64,000 nt of DNA from Smallanthus sonchifolius. Taxonomy: Eukaryota > Streptophyta > Magnoliopsida > Asterales > Asteraceae. Each line of letters starts with the position of its first letter. Position 1 is the first letter of the stretch. This document shows, in pieces, positions 24,401 through 36,190 of the stretch. The position numbers were made by a program, and so were the translations under genes. Below the pieces are notes generated by a model, which saw only the letters and a list, made by a program, of their open reading frames with translations, had not been told where the DNA came from and searched no databases. The DNA is taken from positions 10,479,272 to 10,543,271 of the forward strand of contig CM042038.1 of assembly GCA_023525975.1 (NCBI GenBank), written 5' to 3'.

Positions 24401-26160
24401 GTCAACAGAACGAAGCAAAACTGAATGAACTGTTCATGAAAATGATGGAAACTAAAAAGAAACCAGTTCAACATCGAAACCCAAACAGTGATATTACCAA
24501 AAGCAAGAAATCTATGGTTCTGAAGGAGGAAAGAGGTGGACTTTATGATCAGTACAAGCAAAAAAGGGATGAAAAGCTCCTAGTAGAAGCTTCTGGAAAG
24601 AAAGCTGAGAAAAAGACAGAAAAAACGAACTCGACTCCATTAACTAACTCAAGAAAGGAACCTTTAAAATCTTCTGTTTTGAAGAAAACTGCTTCTAAAC
24701 CATCTTCTTTACCCGCTACACGCAAATCATGGTCATCAACACCATCACCAAGAACTCCAACTGGTCCTGCTTCTGCTGGTACCACACGAACAAGTCGAAA
24801 ACCTGTTGGCTCAAACACAAAAAGTGAGAACTCACAACCGCGGTCAAAGACTCTAAAGTCAACATCACTAGATGCCAATAGAAATCTTAAAAATGTCAAT
24901 GAGAAAACACAGTCAACAGTTAGGAAAAGCACAAAGACTACTAAAACAAAAGTTCAGACTCCTGAGGTTAGACCAAGCTTTTATAACAAAGTTGCTAAGA
25001 AAAGTAGTGTGGTTCCATTAGAAACAAAGCCGTTTCTTCGTAAGGGCTCTGGGATTGGACCTGGGGTGGGTCCGGTTGTTATCAAGTCAAAGGTTGTGGA
25101 CCAGCCCGAGGATACTTCTAGAACTTTGATCCACACTGAGGACAATGAGGTAGTCATGGCTATTGCCACAAGTGAAAATGAGGAAAAATGTGAACCCCAG
25201 GTGGTTAGCCTTAGCCCGAGCCCGAGTTCCACAAAGTGTGAGGAATCAATGGGTTCTATTTTAGAGCTGCCAGACGTTATAAATGAGAACAAAGAAGAAT
25301 TGATGATTTCTCCAACTGCTTGGGTGGAAGAAGTAGAAGAATCAGATAATAATCATGAAGAGGTTATTCCATGCCTGGTGCAGACTGAGTCTCCTGTCAA
25401 TGTTGTTGTGGCAGCTGCCACTTCTTCAAGTCCAAGGGTTCGTCACTCTTTATCTCAAATGCTTCTAGAAGAGAGCAGCGAAGAAGCTGATATTAGCGAG
25501 TGGGGTAACGCTGAGCACCCGCCTTCACTGGTCTACCGAAAAGACTCACCCAAAGGGTTCAAACGGCTCTTGAAGTTTGCTCAAAAAACTAAAGCTGAGT
25601 CAGCATTGTTGGAAGCAGATGATGACGCTGGAGAATCTAACGGTAATAAGAACAGTTCTCACCCTTTAAAAAAAAATTAAAACTCTGAAAAGAGTTGATA
25701 TTTATTTCTTATGCTTGTAACGAGTATTATCCATGCAGTTACATCCCATAATCGTTTAAAGGTACCGGAGGGCCATGCCTCGGCTTCCCTGAATTCGACA
25801 AAAGGTAGAGTTTCTATGAAATATCATAAACAGATCGATCAAGTTATTTTTTTTTGCTAATGGGTCAAAAGGTTAATGACTTATAGCTAAAATGAAAATA
25901 TGACAAACTGTTATATTAGATTATGTTTTTTCTCTAATGGGTCAAACGGGTAATGATTTTTAACTGAAAAGGAAATATGACAAATGAGTCAAACGGGCCG
26001 AGTAATGAGGTGTTTCCACTCACCCACACATGACCCGCAAGGAGCTCCACAATAACTATTTTATACCGGTGTAAATTTTAGTATTTTGTGGTATTTTTGT
26101 TTTTCAGGAACAAGGTCATTCTTCTCCCTTTCAGCATTTAGGGGGAGCAAGCTTCCTTAA
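21459..26160 (+). CDS. COP1-interacting protein 7-related protein, about 887 aa
   Basis: Seven coding exons join in frame: 21459-21535, 22389-22577, 22672-22806, 22899-23051, 23652-25642, 25739-25804 and 26108-26160; an ATG at 21465 is an equally possible start. The N-terminal part (MEGGIDPDAPLDYVELQIFP, WFTTATLTRFLRIL, LENFAHHFGAKDIRDLLQKF) matches the plant CIP7/COP1-interacting-protein-related family. The 664-codon exon 5 encodes a Ser/Lys-rich, largely disordered region with an acidic PEPKREPEPEPES patch, and ends near GFKRLLKFAQKTKAE. Reading exon 5 to its first stop (25680) would truncate the protein: the donor at 25643 and two short exons restore the conserved tail TRSFFSLSAFRGSKLP. 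Some relatives are labelled adhesin-like in databases for their repeat-rich sequence. CIP7 itself is a nuclear light-signalling factor; the role of this branch is unknown. Confidence 0.8.
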
Positions 26161-26646
26161 CACCAAAAAAGCTTTAGAGTTGTAAAATATACATGTAAAT
26201 CTGTGCTACTTTTTTATTTGCTAAAAAAGATGTTAGTTACATAATTTTTAAGTTTGTATAATCATAATATATTGATTATGCTATTTTCTTCTAATTAAGG
26301 TGGGAAAGATTTGAACTTTCAATTATTTTGGTTTTGTTCTCCGATTCATAGATAGTGATGTTCTTTTAACAAACTTAATAACTAGATTTGAAATCTGTTT
26401 CCAAATTTCAAGTGATAAAGTTAAATAGTGACTAATGCAGAAGCCAAGGTAGTTAAATCATAAATTTTCAAGTGAAATGGGCAACAGTTAAACATAGAGG
26501 TTTGATTGTATATGCTTCATGTAATTCTATGTTATTGTCGTAAAGTGGTAATAAGGAATAAAGTTATGGGTACTTTTGGTAGAGGTTCTTCAATATCTGT
26601 TAATAAAAGCATGAAGAGTGAGAAAAAGGTTTCTCACACTTTATCT
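26161..26646. other. 3' flank of the CIP7-like gene
   Basis: The 3' untranslated region and AT-rich spacer. No further feature is supported. AATAAA-like signals occur (for example near 26556) but I cannot pick the used site. Confidence 0.4.
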
Positions 26647-26649
26647 TTA

Positions 26650-27385
26650 GAGCATATGGTATATCCAAGTGAGTAAGGGGAAAAGTGGTTGTCACGTGGC
26701 GCCACGTCATTTTCTTCATTTCTCACACCACACTCACTTGGCAAGGAAATACCCAAGTGAGTGAGTGAGTGAGTGAGGTGTGAGCATTAAATGCATTTTG
26801 ATTTATAAATAAAAATTATAATAAAAAAAGACAAATGAAAATTCAAATAACAAAAAAAAAAGTTACATAAACGTTCAAATAATATAAAAAAACTTCTCGA
26901 TTCCATATTTTGCCTTGATCTCGTTTTGTTTCCTCTCGAGAAAGGCTCGTCGAGGGCCAGTGATCTGATCAAGGTCGAGAGCGAGAATTTTCATCTCTTC
27001 TTTTTCTCTTTTCAAATTAATCTTCTCTTTTTCTCTCACATTATATTCTTCCATTTGTTGAGACGCGTAACGAAGCCAAAACATGTTCGGATCGTTAGGA
27101 TTCATGACTTGGATATGATTTTTTTATAGAGAGGAGATGAGATTTTTTATAAAATGGATAGTGAGGAGATGAGAGTTTTTTGGTGTGTTTTATAAAATGG
27201 GTTAAATGGTTATTTATAGTGGATAAAGGTCTTCCATTTGTATTTTTTAGCCGTTGAACGGCTACATTTTGCACCTTTCACCCATGAAGATATTCACGCC
27301 AAACCCTAAGGGGGCGGTGTTACAAGACCCTTCACGCCGTGAGTGAGGCTCACGCCACCCTCTCACGCCGGTATACCTCTTGATC
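26650..27385. mobile_element. PIF/Harbinger element, non-autonomous, TTA target-site duplication
   Basis: It starts GAGCATATGGTATATCC and ends GGTATACCTCTTGATC, imperfect inverted repeats, flanked by TTA on both sides (26647-26649 and 27386-27388), the 3-bp duplication of PIF/Harbinger elements. It contains palindromic CACGTGGCGCCACGT near 26694, a GAGT microsatellite (26757-26777) and a minus-strand ORF1 relic. At 736 bp there is no DDE transposase. Confidence 0.75.
26875..27105 (-). pseudogene. Harbinger ORF1-type remnant, 76 codons
   Basis: The frame encodes MNPNDPNMFWLRYASQQMEE, then a Lys/Glu-rich coiled-coil-like stretch and TGPRRAFLERKQNEI. It sits wholly inside the Harbinger element. 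The charged C-terminal part resembles the end of Myb/trihelix-like ORF1 proteins of plant PIF/Harbinger transposons. It lacks a DNA-binding domain, so it is probably not functional. Confidence 0.45.
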
Positions 27386-27388
27386 TTA

Positions 27389-28050
27389 CTAGTCTCGTGG
27401 TCAATACAGTCCTACTACTATTATTCATTTATATAATTTCTTATGTATAAAATAAGAAGCCCTATTAATTATAGGTAAAAACACTTAAAAAATGAAGACT
27501 GAATTACTATACTACTATCACTTTATTATTTATTAATCGTCTAATTTACCATCAAAAGCCAGATAATAATAGGATAATCAATAATGCAATAATGAATAAA
27601 TACTTTTTTTTTTCAAAAATAAAAGTAGTTGCGGTGAGACGAGTATTGGTAATCCTGGTTAGAGGTGCACATATCAGCCAATTTTTTTTTTTAACTTATT
27701 CAAGAACCGGTTTGTAACCGATCCAACCCACCGGTTTCTATATGATAAAAAAACCAGTTTCTACACCGGTTACTTCGGCTAACCGGTTTTGAAAGGTAGG
27801 TTTTAAGATATCCTAGAACCAGTTAATTCTAGATTCGGTTTTGACTACTAACTGAATCGGTTGATAATGGAACCGTTTTTTTTTAATTACCAATGTGTGC
27901 ACCTGTAATCTCAGTCCCATACTTGATTGTAAAACCGTGTCTCATGTCCAACCCAATACTACGTGTTAGTTTAATAGTATAAGGGCTAAAACTGTTTAAA
28001 GGATAGAATAGGGATAATTCGTGCAATTCATCCAAACTGCAAAACCCCTG
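27389..28050. other. intergenic DNA with AACCGGTT-rich repeat
   Basis: 27690-27875 is rich in ACCGGTT words in both orientations, beginning near GGTGCACAT at 27665, the look of a decayed transposon. 27890 onward is upstream sequence of the TOC34 gene. No coding frame is supported. Confidence 0.45.
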
Positions 28051-28508
28051 TCTCGTATCGGTGTAGTTCAACACCGACGAATTACAAAACAGTACTTCAA
28101 TCCTTCCCTCTTGCAACTGTGTTCGTTTTAGGGTTTCTCTTTATACCCTAAAATCCCTACTACTTAAAGCCTCGATTATCAGATTGTTGCTAACAACAAG
28201 GTGAGATCCAAACCCTATATGTTCTTGTTCTTTTCAATTTTGGTTTCTTGCGATTGAAGTTGTCTACATTTACTCCCTCCTTCCCGTAAAGTTGATTTTT
28301 GATGATAATACAAGTCAAATTTGAAGTCACAGGATTTATGTTGTAATTACTTGTTTAACAGGTTATGATGAGATTATATTTCCGTGAGTATTAATTGGGT
28401 TGAATTATAGTTTAAATGCTTCTGTTTGATGGAATTTGCATGATATATGGTGAGGAATGTGAATGTGTTTCTGAATTATAGTTTAGTTGTGTTGTTTTTT
28501 AGGTTTCG
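28051..28508 (+). promoter_or_regulatory. TOC34 leader region with 5'-UTR intron
   Basis: CAACAAG|GTGAGAT at 28200/28201 is a strong donor and TTTTTTAG|GTTTCG at 28502/28503 a good acceptor, so a leader intron of about 302 bp is likely, with the ATG six bases into the second exon. CCCTAAAATCCC near 28145 is a telo-box-like word common in leaders of plant housekeeping genes. The transcription start is not placed. Confidence 0.5.
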
Positions 28509-31500
28509 ATGGCCCGTGAATGGATTGGGATTCAGCAGTTTCCTCTTGCCACACAGACCAAGTTGTTGGAGTTACTGGGAACATTAAAGGAGAAGGTCGA
28601 ATTCGGTTAATAATTGTTCGATTTACTCTATTTTATAGTTATATAATAGTTCTTTTGCCACAGGAGAGGGACAGTTTGACAATTCTTGTAATGGGGAAGG
28701 GTGGTGTTGGGAAATCTTCCACTGTGAACTCCATTCTTGGGGAAAGGGTGGTTGCTGTCAGTGCATTTCAGGTAGTTATTACAACTTCATAGTTGTAGAA
28801 TGATGCTCGAGTGAGCTTCAATTTGTGAGTTATTGATTTGATTTTGCAGTCAGATGTACCACGACCCGTGATGGTTTCCCGTGAGCGGTCAGGGTTCACG
28901 TTGAACATCATTGACACACCTGGCATTGTTGAAGGAGGATATGTCAATGATCAGGCCCTGGAACTCATCAAAAGGTTTGTTATTGAGTATTTGTACTTGT
29001 ATACGTAAAATAAGAGAAGCATATCGTCTTACTAGCAATATGCACGAGTGTGCCAAATATGGTCTAGTGGTGTCAGGATGTGCGGGTCCGTGGGTTGGGT
29101 AACGGGTCAAAACATGTCATTTTTAGTACGGGTTGAAACGTGCCGGGTTAGTTTGACCTGCAAACACGTTTGTCCATCTTTGATTTTTTAAAAACAATAT
29201 TGTTATAGTAATGATCTTAATGTTCGAACAAACAAGTTGGGAGAGGTTGTATGCATTGACTTAGGAGACAGGAGAATTTCAACGTGTTGGGCTCGTTTGA
29301 GCATTCTCACTTTTAGCTAATTTTTTTTTGAAGAAGCCAATCTAAATATACCAATTTATAAGACATTTTATTTAATCCCTATATATGTATTCTAAGCATA
29401 GTGCTCCTGCCGTCCCAATATAATTGCCACTTTTTTCAATTTCAGGATGTCCCAAAAGAAAAGAAATATTACCCTTCTTTCACTTTTCCAATCTAAAATG
29501 ACCTCGTAGTGGTTTAGTGATTTTGGTCCATAACACTTAAGTAATTTCATTATCGACTATCGAGCCTATTTCATATACTAATAGTCACACAGTTCCATCA
29601 AACTATTGGCCTAGCCCAACACTGTTCCAATAAAAAAATCTATATCTCTATGTTGATGAAAGTGTAGTACTCGGAAATAAACTTTCTTTTCATCGAGTAT
29701 TAGATAAGCTTTTACTTCTATGGTTCTCTATCACAAGCTTGGATTAGAAAGTTTAATGTTCTCTTTGTCTACTTTGAGCATTGCTTATGCCAACAAGTTA
29801 TATTAAAGATTTGTGATTTTGAGGTTGTTTGAGCAGGTTTCTTTTGAACAAAACAATAGATGTTTTGTTATATGTTGACCGATTGGATGCCTATAGAGTG
29901 GATAATTTGGACAGACAAATTGTTAAGGCAATAACTGAGAGTTTTGGCAAAGAAATATGGTGTAAAGGAGTTGTAGTGTTAACACATGCTCAACTTACTC
30001 CACCAGATTATCTTAGTTATGATGCCTTTTTTGCAAAAAGATCAGATGCTATTCTTAAAGTTGTATACTCTGGTGCGCAGTTCAAGAAAAGTGAAATTTT
30101 GGTACTAGTTCTTTATGAATTCTGTCAAATTTATCATTCCTGTGTCTATGCGTATACTTCTGCTGAAATTGAAAAGGGATACTAGTTGGTGATTTTGCAT
30201 TTTTTTTCAATTGGACTAATTTTTGAACTTACTAATGGATATGACATGGGATCTAAGTAAACTACTGGAAATAGGAAATTTTTTGGGGATGCAATGCTTA
30301 AATCGTTTTGCAATCCGAAAGTCATAGGTCTGACCTAAAGGTAGAAAATATGGGCAGGCTGGGTGATATAGAGGTTCAGGAAAACGGGTAATTTTTAGTA
30401 TGAGTCCAAATATGCTGGTTCAGTTTGGTAGCCTGTCAAGGCTTTTTTTTGTCCTTTGTTTTTGAATTTTATTAAAGTTATGGCATAATGAAAGATTAAA
30501 ATGACTGTTTTGTCACAATAATATCTGATTTTGTTTAAATAAAATGATTTAGTAGGTTTTAAGCAATTAAGACACGTTGGTCGACTTTTGATCCGTTTGA
30601 CTGAGTTGACCCACTCGAACAACTTGATTTTTTTTCATCAAGTTACACATAGGAGACAAAAAGCATGGTCTTTTGTGCATTCTCAGTGTTGTGGCTTGTT
30701 CTTGTAGGATCATGCAATTCCTTTTGTCTTGGTTGAGAACAGCAGCAGGTGTAATAAAAACGACAATGGAGAAAAGGTCAGTAATCATGTTTTACTCAAG
30801 CAACATGCTATATTTCTACTTTTATTGTTATTTACTTTGTGTTGCATTAGATTCTCCCAAATGGAACTGTTTGGATTCCTAACATAGTTGGAACCATCAC
30901 AAATGTTGCTACAAATGAAAGCAAAAGCATTTTGGTTGACCAAAAGCTGATTGATGGCCCGAATGCAAATGAAAGAGGGAAAGTATTCATTCCTCTCATC
31001 TTAGCATTCCAGGTAAGCTATCAAACCTGTTTCAGTTTTTCTTAAGAGTAAACTTTGTTTTTGGCCCCTGTGGTTTGGTCAAAATAACGGTTTTGGTCCA
31101 TTAGTTTGAATTTGACTTTTTTGCTCCCTCTGGTTACCTAATTGTCTCAATTAGGCCCAACCAACTAACTTAGTTAGTTTTTTCTGTTAAAAATAAGGGT
31201 ATTTTAGTCTTTTTACCGATAAGGACTAATTATGTCATTTTCTTAAATTAATACAAGGATCATTTGTGTAAATTATATAAAACAAAAAACTTAGATTTTC
31301 ATCTTCCACCCACCTCCCCCTCATCCCTTCCCTACGCCTCCCCTTGCCACCACCGCCCGTCAACACCAGCACCAACTTAAACCATCATCCTCAACCCCCA
31401 CCTGCAAAATCGTAATCACCCACCACCACCAAAATGGAAGATGAACCAGTCGGAAGCGCGACCCCTCCACTTTTCTCTTCGTCGGATCTGCCAGAAACAA

Positions 31501-32700
31501 GCAACACCGCCACTAGGTGTTGCCGTGAATGCGTCTCCGCCGCTCAGATCTGTACAAGCTCGTCGGAAAATAAGCACCAACAACTAGAGGATCCGCCGTC
31601 TTTATCTCCAACCCCCAGAACCCGTCACCAACACAGCTAGAATCTCTTTGCCCATTCGGGTGATTTTTTTTCAAAAAATCATAAATGCATCTTCTAATTC
31701 TTGCCCCCACATTAGTCAGCAACTTTCTTACTGGTTCAAGAGTCTGGGCCCACTCAGGTGAGTCATCATCAAGTACATTCGTCTCTTTTGCAGAGTCTCC
31801 ACTGTCGATTTCCTTCTGATATATTCAAAAAATAAAAAAAATTCTTGGATGCTTCTGCTAAAACCTGAGAATATCAAAAATTACAAAATCTTCAACTGGT
31901 AAGATTTGGTGCCTGGAGAGAAGTAGCAGATAGATTGTGGCCCATGGCTAGTGGTGAAGCGATCTTGCCGGTGGTGGCCGATGGACGATGGTGGTGTGAT
32001 GAAGATGACGATGGGGAGGGGTTGGGTTAGATTTTATTTATTTTAGTAATTTACACAAATGATCCCTGTATTAGTTTAAGAAAATAACACAACTAGCCCT
32101 TATCAGTAAAAAGACTGAAATACCCTTAATTTTTATTAGAAAAACTAACGGAGTTAGCGGGTTGGGCTTAATTGAGACAATTAGGTAACCACAGGGGGCA
32201 AAATAGTCAAATTGAAACTAATGGACCAAAATCGTTATTTTGACCAAACCACAGGGGCCAAAAACGAAGTTTACTCTTTTCTTAAAGTCTTACATAGACA
32301 TGGCACATGGGCAGGTTAGGCAGGTTGGTCCAAACGGGTTGGGGTCAAAATGAGTAAATTTTCAGTATGGGCCGGGTTGACGTGAAACATTTTTTTCTTC
32401 AGAATTTTAATTAGTTAATTATTAATTAGTGTCAAATATGATTACAGAAATATAACATTTCAATAATAATCTAAAGGGATACAAAATATGACGAAATACA
32501 TGATTTTATTAATTTTTTACAGGCGTGACATGTTCAACCCATGTTAGCTAATCTTTCCTGTTATTATTTGTTTTAAAGTTTTTGTGTAGTTTTCTCTTGT
32601 GATTGTTGTTCATCATTTGCAGTACTTTTTTGTTATTAAGCAACTTCAAAAATGGATCAAGAATGATATTGCTAAAGAACCCAAGTCTTCTTGGGAATGA
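28509..32700 (+). CDS. TOC34: TOC34/TOC33-type GTPase of the chloroplast outer-envelope translocon
   Basis: Seven coding exons (28509-28595, 28664-28771, 28850-28974, 29837-30101, 30708-30776, 30851-31012, 32623-32700) give 297 aa, the length of Arabidopsis Toc33. The protein is a preprotein receptor GTPase anchored in the chloroplast outer envelope by its C-terminus. Visible motifs are the P-loop GKGGVGKSS (40-48), DTPG (87-90), DRLDAYRVD, where R127 aligns with the dimer arginine finger, LTHAQ (G4) and ENSSRCNKN (G5). A hydrophobic tail (FIPLILAFQYFFVI) near 260-280 is the membrane anchor, followed by a short KWIKNDIAKEPKSSWE end. There is no transit peptide, as expected. All phases agree and no disabling change is seen. 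The donor after exon 1 (GTCGAA) is weak. Introns 4, 5 and 7 contain MITEs and intron 7 a Pack-MULE. Confidence 0.92.
31046..32276. mobile_element. Pack-MULE inside the last TOC34 intron
   Basis: Inverted arms of about 230 bp (31046-31280 and 32045-32276) begin GAGTAAACTTTG and, on the other strand, GAGTAAACTTCG, with shared text CCCTGTGGTTTGGTC. Perfect 9-bp duplications TTTTCTTAA flank it (31037-31045 and 32277-32285). The interior has no transposase but contains exon-like host sequence (31668-31815, minus) and a C-rich block. It is the same family as the element at 904-2228. It is orientation-neutral in the intron and the TOC34 splice sites lie outside it. Confidence 0.88.
31668..31815 (-). 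pseudogene. captured host exon fragment inside the Pack-MULE
   Basis: On the minus strand an acceptor TATATCAG at 31816 is followed by an open exon encoding KEIDSGDSAKETNVLDDDSP, EWAQTLEPVRKLLTNVGARI and RRCIYDFL. The acceptor-plus-open-frame structure looks like a real host exon. The EWAQ-LEPVRKL-TNVG-RIRKC pattern reminds me of plant MBD9-like chromatin proteins, but that is recall with modest certainty. It is truncated on both sides and cannot be functional. Confidence 0.5.
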
Positions 32701-33229
32701 AATCTTGTTGCTGTGGCTGCTTGTTTCTTCGTTTTTATCTGTGACTTAAGAGATGGTTGGTTGTTTGTGGCGGTTTTAACTCAGATAACCCGGCTGTTGA
32801 TTTAGACGTTTTTACGTCGATTATGTTGTTTTCTGGTGTTGACATGTTTTGTTCTAATGTATCTGAGTTTGTCACCAGGGAAGATAGCCCCACACTCAAA
32901 TTAATAGTTTCTGTGGAGGCCTTAACTTCTTAACAGCCAAAATAAGGTGTTAAATGTGGAGGGACTGAAACGGTGCAGTTTTATTATGCTAATCGAGAAC
33001 AACTCGTTAAAAGTTCCAATAGAGCTGGACTCAAACGACTTCAAGTATAGATTAGAGCTTATTTTATATAACACGAGCCTGAGTTTCGAATAGAGCTGGA
33101 CTCAAACAAGCTCAAGCCTTGGCTCCTCTCATTTATGACCCTTGAAGAGTCTGCACCAAAAACTAACTTCTTAAAAGTCCATAACTGAACTTATAAATCA
33201 GATTAAATACATCCAATACCGGTTCCATT
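32701..33229. other. TOC34 3' region and spacer
   Basis: The TOC34 3' untranslated region, then low-information sequence. Homology to the 3' flank of the intact Fe-SOD gene begins near 33230 (TCGGTTCAGCTTTTGATTTT compared with 49440-49470), marking the edge of the duplicated Fe-SOD segment. Confidence 0.45.
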
Positions 33230-34131
33230 TAGTTCGGTTCAGCTTTTGATTTTGTTGGTCCGGACCACATTTTGTGTCCACCCCATGTAAGGAATGTAGA
33301 AACACAAGAGTTTCTAGATTCAAGTCTCTTACCATTTCAAACTTCTAATACTTGTTAAATAGTTATATATGCCTAGATAAAATAAACGGAGAACTAATAA
33401 TAAATGAGATAAGCCGAGGTCGAGCTTTAAACAAGGAGCTCGAAACGAGCCGAACTTAACCGTTAAACATAGAGCTAAAAACTAGCCAAGCTTGAACTCC
33501 GCGTCGTTTACAGCAAATACAGCCAATCCCGGTTCCATTCAGGTGAGTTCAATCTTTGGTTCTGCTAGACAAAACCATAATTTGTGTCCACCTTATTGCA
33601 ATGTAAGAAAAGTAGAAAACACAGAGTTACTAAAGATACAATCACAATTGACCCGTCATTCCAAAATCTTGGCTGCTTCGAGCCTGGAACTCACCGCATC
33701 CCATGATACAAGCTTATCGAGGAAAGTTGCTATATAATCGGCCCTAAGATTCTGTAATTGACATTAAATTTTTAAATACCATTAGTGTGACACTAATCAA
33801 AAGCATTAGATAGGCTAAAGGGTCACTTTGTTTATACAATATGGTGAATAAGGGTGTTTGGACATGTACTTTGAAACTCATTATGATGCCGCTGATAATG
33901 ACTATCATAATGTTTAGATGAGCTTAAAAAATGTTTCAAGTTGTGATAATTAGTTGTTCTAGTGTTTCACAAATGAAGTAAAAGATAAAATGACCAAAAT
34001 AGACTTTTTATATGTTGTTCAAGTATTCAAACTTAAAGCATCATAATTTATTTTTAAGAAATCATTTTAATAAAGTTTTGAAAATAAACTTAGCTTATAT
34101 ACTTCTAACAAGTATATTATGTTTAAAAGTA

Positions 34132-34619
34132 GGGATAACTTTACACAATAGTAACCAAGTTTATCAAGTGTTCCAATTAAATAACTCAAAGTTTTTTTGT
34201 CTCTCTAAAGTCACTCAACTTTCAGTAAGTGTTCCAATCTCATGTAATATTTTTATAAATGTTTAAATTTTTGAATATTGAATGAGATATATGAATCTTG
34301 CTCACTATTTAACTATTATTTTTTCTAATTCGACTTAAATATAACAATTTTGAAACTTTTTTATTATTTGATGAACTTTTATTTCTTTACTATTACCTCC
34401 TATCTTAAGTTAATTGAATAAAAGTTTCACTTATTAGTAACTAATATTTATATATATTTCATTTGCCTTATTCAATTTTAAAAAAATTAATCATTTATAA
34501 AAATATTATATAGGATTGGAACACTTAGTGATGGTTGAGTGACTTTAAATGGACAAAAAAATTGAGGTATTTAAATGGAACACTTAAGAAACTTGGATAC
34601 TATTTGGTAAATTTTTCCC
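34132..34619. mobile_element. MULE-type MITE in the dead Fe-SOD copy
   Basis: Inverted arms of about 110 bp share AGTGTTCCA, ACTCAA and AAAGTCACTCAAC words. Perfect 9-bp duplications TTAAAAGTA flank it (34123-34131 and 34620-34628). The intact paralogue has the uninterrupted site ATTATTTTAAAAGTATTATT near 50300, an empty site that confirms the ends. Confidence 0.88.
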
Positions 34620-34810
34620 TTAAAAGTATTATCAACAATGAAAATGTGGGCAAATAAATGATCTTTAAAAAGACTAGTTATCTGGATGCGATGAAATCAA
34701 TTAGCCAAATTGATTATTTAGGCATGAAATGGGAATCACTTTATCCATTAAAACTGATTATTAGCACTCCTAGTCGAAAAAAATCAGATATCTAGTTTTA
34801 TAGCACAATA

Positions 34811-35404
34811 TCTATACTATCTAATAAATAAAAGTTTTTTCATGTCACGTGTCGTCCTTATATTCATTTTCATAATTTTTTTCCCTTCTCTCTCTTATTA
34901 AATACACCTGTATATTTTAATAATAATATATTAAAAAAAAATACTAATTATATTAATAAAACACATTTATTTTAAATTATCCCTTATTTCAAAGTTTTTT
35001 TTATAACGACATGTCGGTTAGGATGTCGCTAACCCCTCCTAGCTTAGAGTTTAAGTCCTGCCAGAGAGGGTGTTCATGAAATTATGAAGTGCACATTGTG
35101 AGGATTGAACCTGAGACTTCCACATGAGGAAAACCAATTATATACTAATTTTTACATATTTTGAAATCTAAGTATGTAACTTTTATTTTCAACCAAATAG
35201 TAAATGAAAGTCAAATTATATTAAATAGTAATTAACATATTTTCGAAACCCAATTATATACTAACTTTTACATATTTTGAATTTTATTTTCTATCCTTAG
35301 TATATGTAATACATTTTTATACATGTAAAATACATATATAAAGATTTAAGAATTTTATTTATTAATATTTTTCACCCCGTGTGTAGACACAAATTCTAAG
35401 CTAG
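34811..35404 (+). mobile_element. small non-autonomous Helitron in the dead Fe-SOD copy
   Basis: It starts TCTATACTATCTAATAAATA after an A and ends AAGCTAG before a T. The shared start, CACGTGTCGTCC word and CCGTGTGTA...CTAAGCTAG end tie it to the Helitron at 19168. The intact paralogue reads CAATATATGTGTGTG near 50512 where this copy has CAATA, the element, then TATGTGT. A tRNA-like word block (35090-35130) is inside. Confidence 0.78.
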
Positions 35405-35689
35405 TATGTGTATATATAGAGGGGTTTAATTTTAGAACCAATAATATGTTGAGAACCATAAAAAACACATACATATGTATAGGTGCGTTATGCGGTCCTT
35501 AACAAGTTAACATATTATTTATTTTGAAATGAATGTATCCCTTTGTGTGTGTGTGTTTTTCATGTATCGAGTTAGCAAGTTCTTGCCTTAAAATCCAGGA
35601 GTATGCATGCTGCAATCACAATTAATATTCAAAGTGAAGTTAGTGAATATGTCATGTTAGCATACTTTCACTACTACAAAAACAGGCAT

Positions 35690-36190
35690 TTGCTACGGCC
35701 AAATCTATAGTAAATCCGTAGCAAACACCCTGTTTGCTACGGATTTGGTCTGTAGCTACAAGTATCGTCGCTAATTTGGTTTGCTATGGATTTTGCTACG
35801 GAACATATTTTTGCGACGGTTTTAGCTACAAAATGGGATGTAGCTATTTTAGCTACAGATTTTGCAACGGAAATGTTAGCTACGGATTTTGCTACCGATT
35901 TTTAGCTACGTATTTTCTTAGCTACGGAATTTTGCTACGAACGTTTAGCTACAGATTTTGCTACGATTTTTAGCTACAGATTTTGCTACGATTTTTAGCT
36001 ACAGAGTTTGCTATGGATTTAGCTACGTTTTGCAAAGAAAATTTGCTACCAATTCTACTGCGGAATTTAGCTACGAATCTTGCTACAAATTTTGTTTTAT
36101 TTTTGCTATGAATGTAGCTACAGATTTTGATGGCTTTTGCTACAAATTTTGTAAGGTTTTTGCTACACATTTAGCTACGAATCTTGTTGG
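35690..36190. repeat. left subterminal repeat array of the CACTA element
   Basis: More than twenty degenerate copies of TTTGCTACGGATT or TTTAGCTACGA recur at intervals of about 15-25 bp, with a few in reverse orientation near the very end. In En/Spm elements such subterminal repeats bind the TNPA protein. Long reading frames here (35734-36269) are an artefact of the periodic repeat. Confidence 0.8.

Noticed and set aside
24549..24932. 127-codon antisense reading frame, with other minus-strand frames at 23634-25292
   Set aside because: All lie opposite the long exon of the CIP7-like gene, whose plus-strand frame has family similarity and splice logic; the antisense frames have none.
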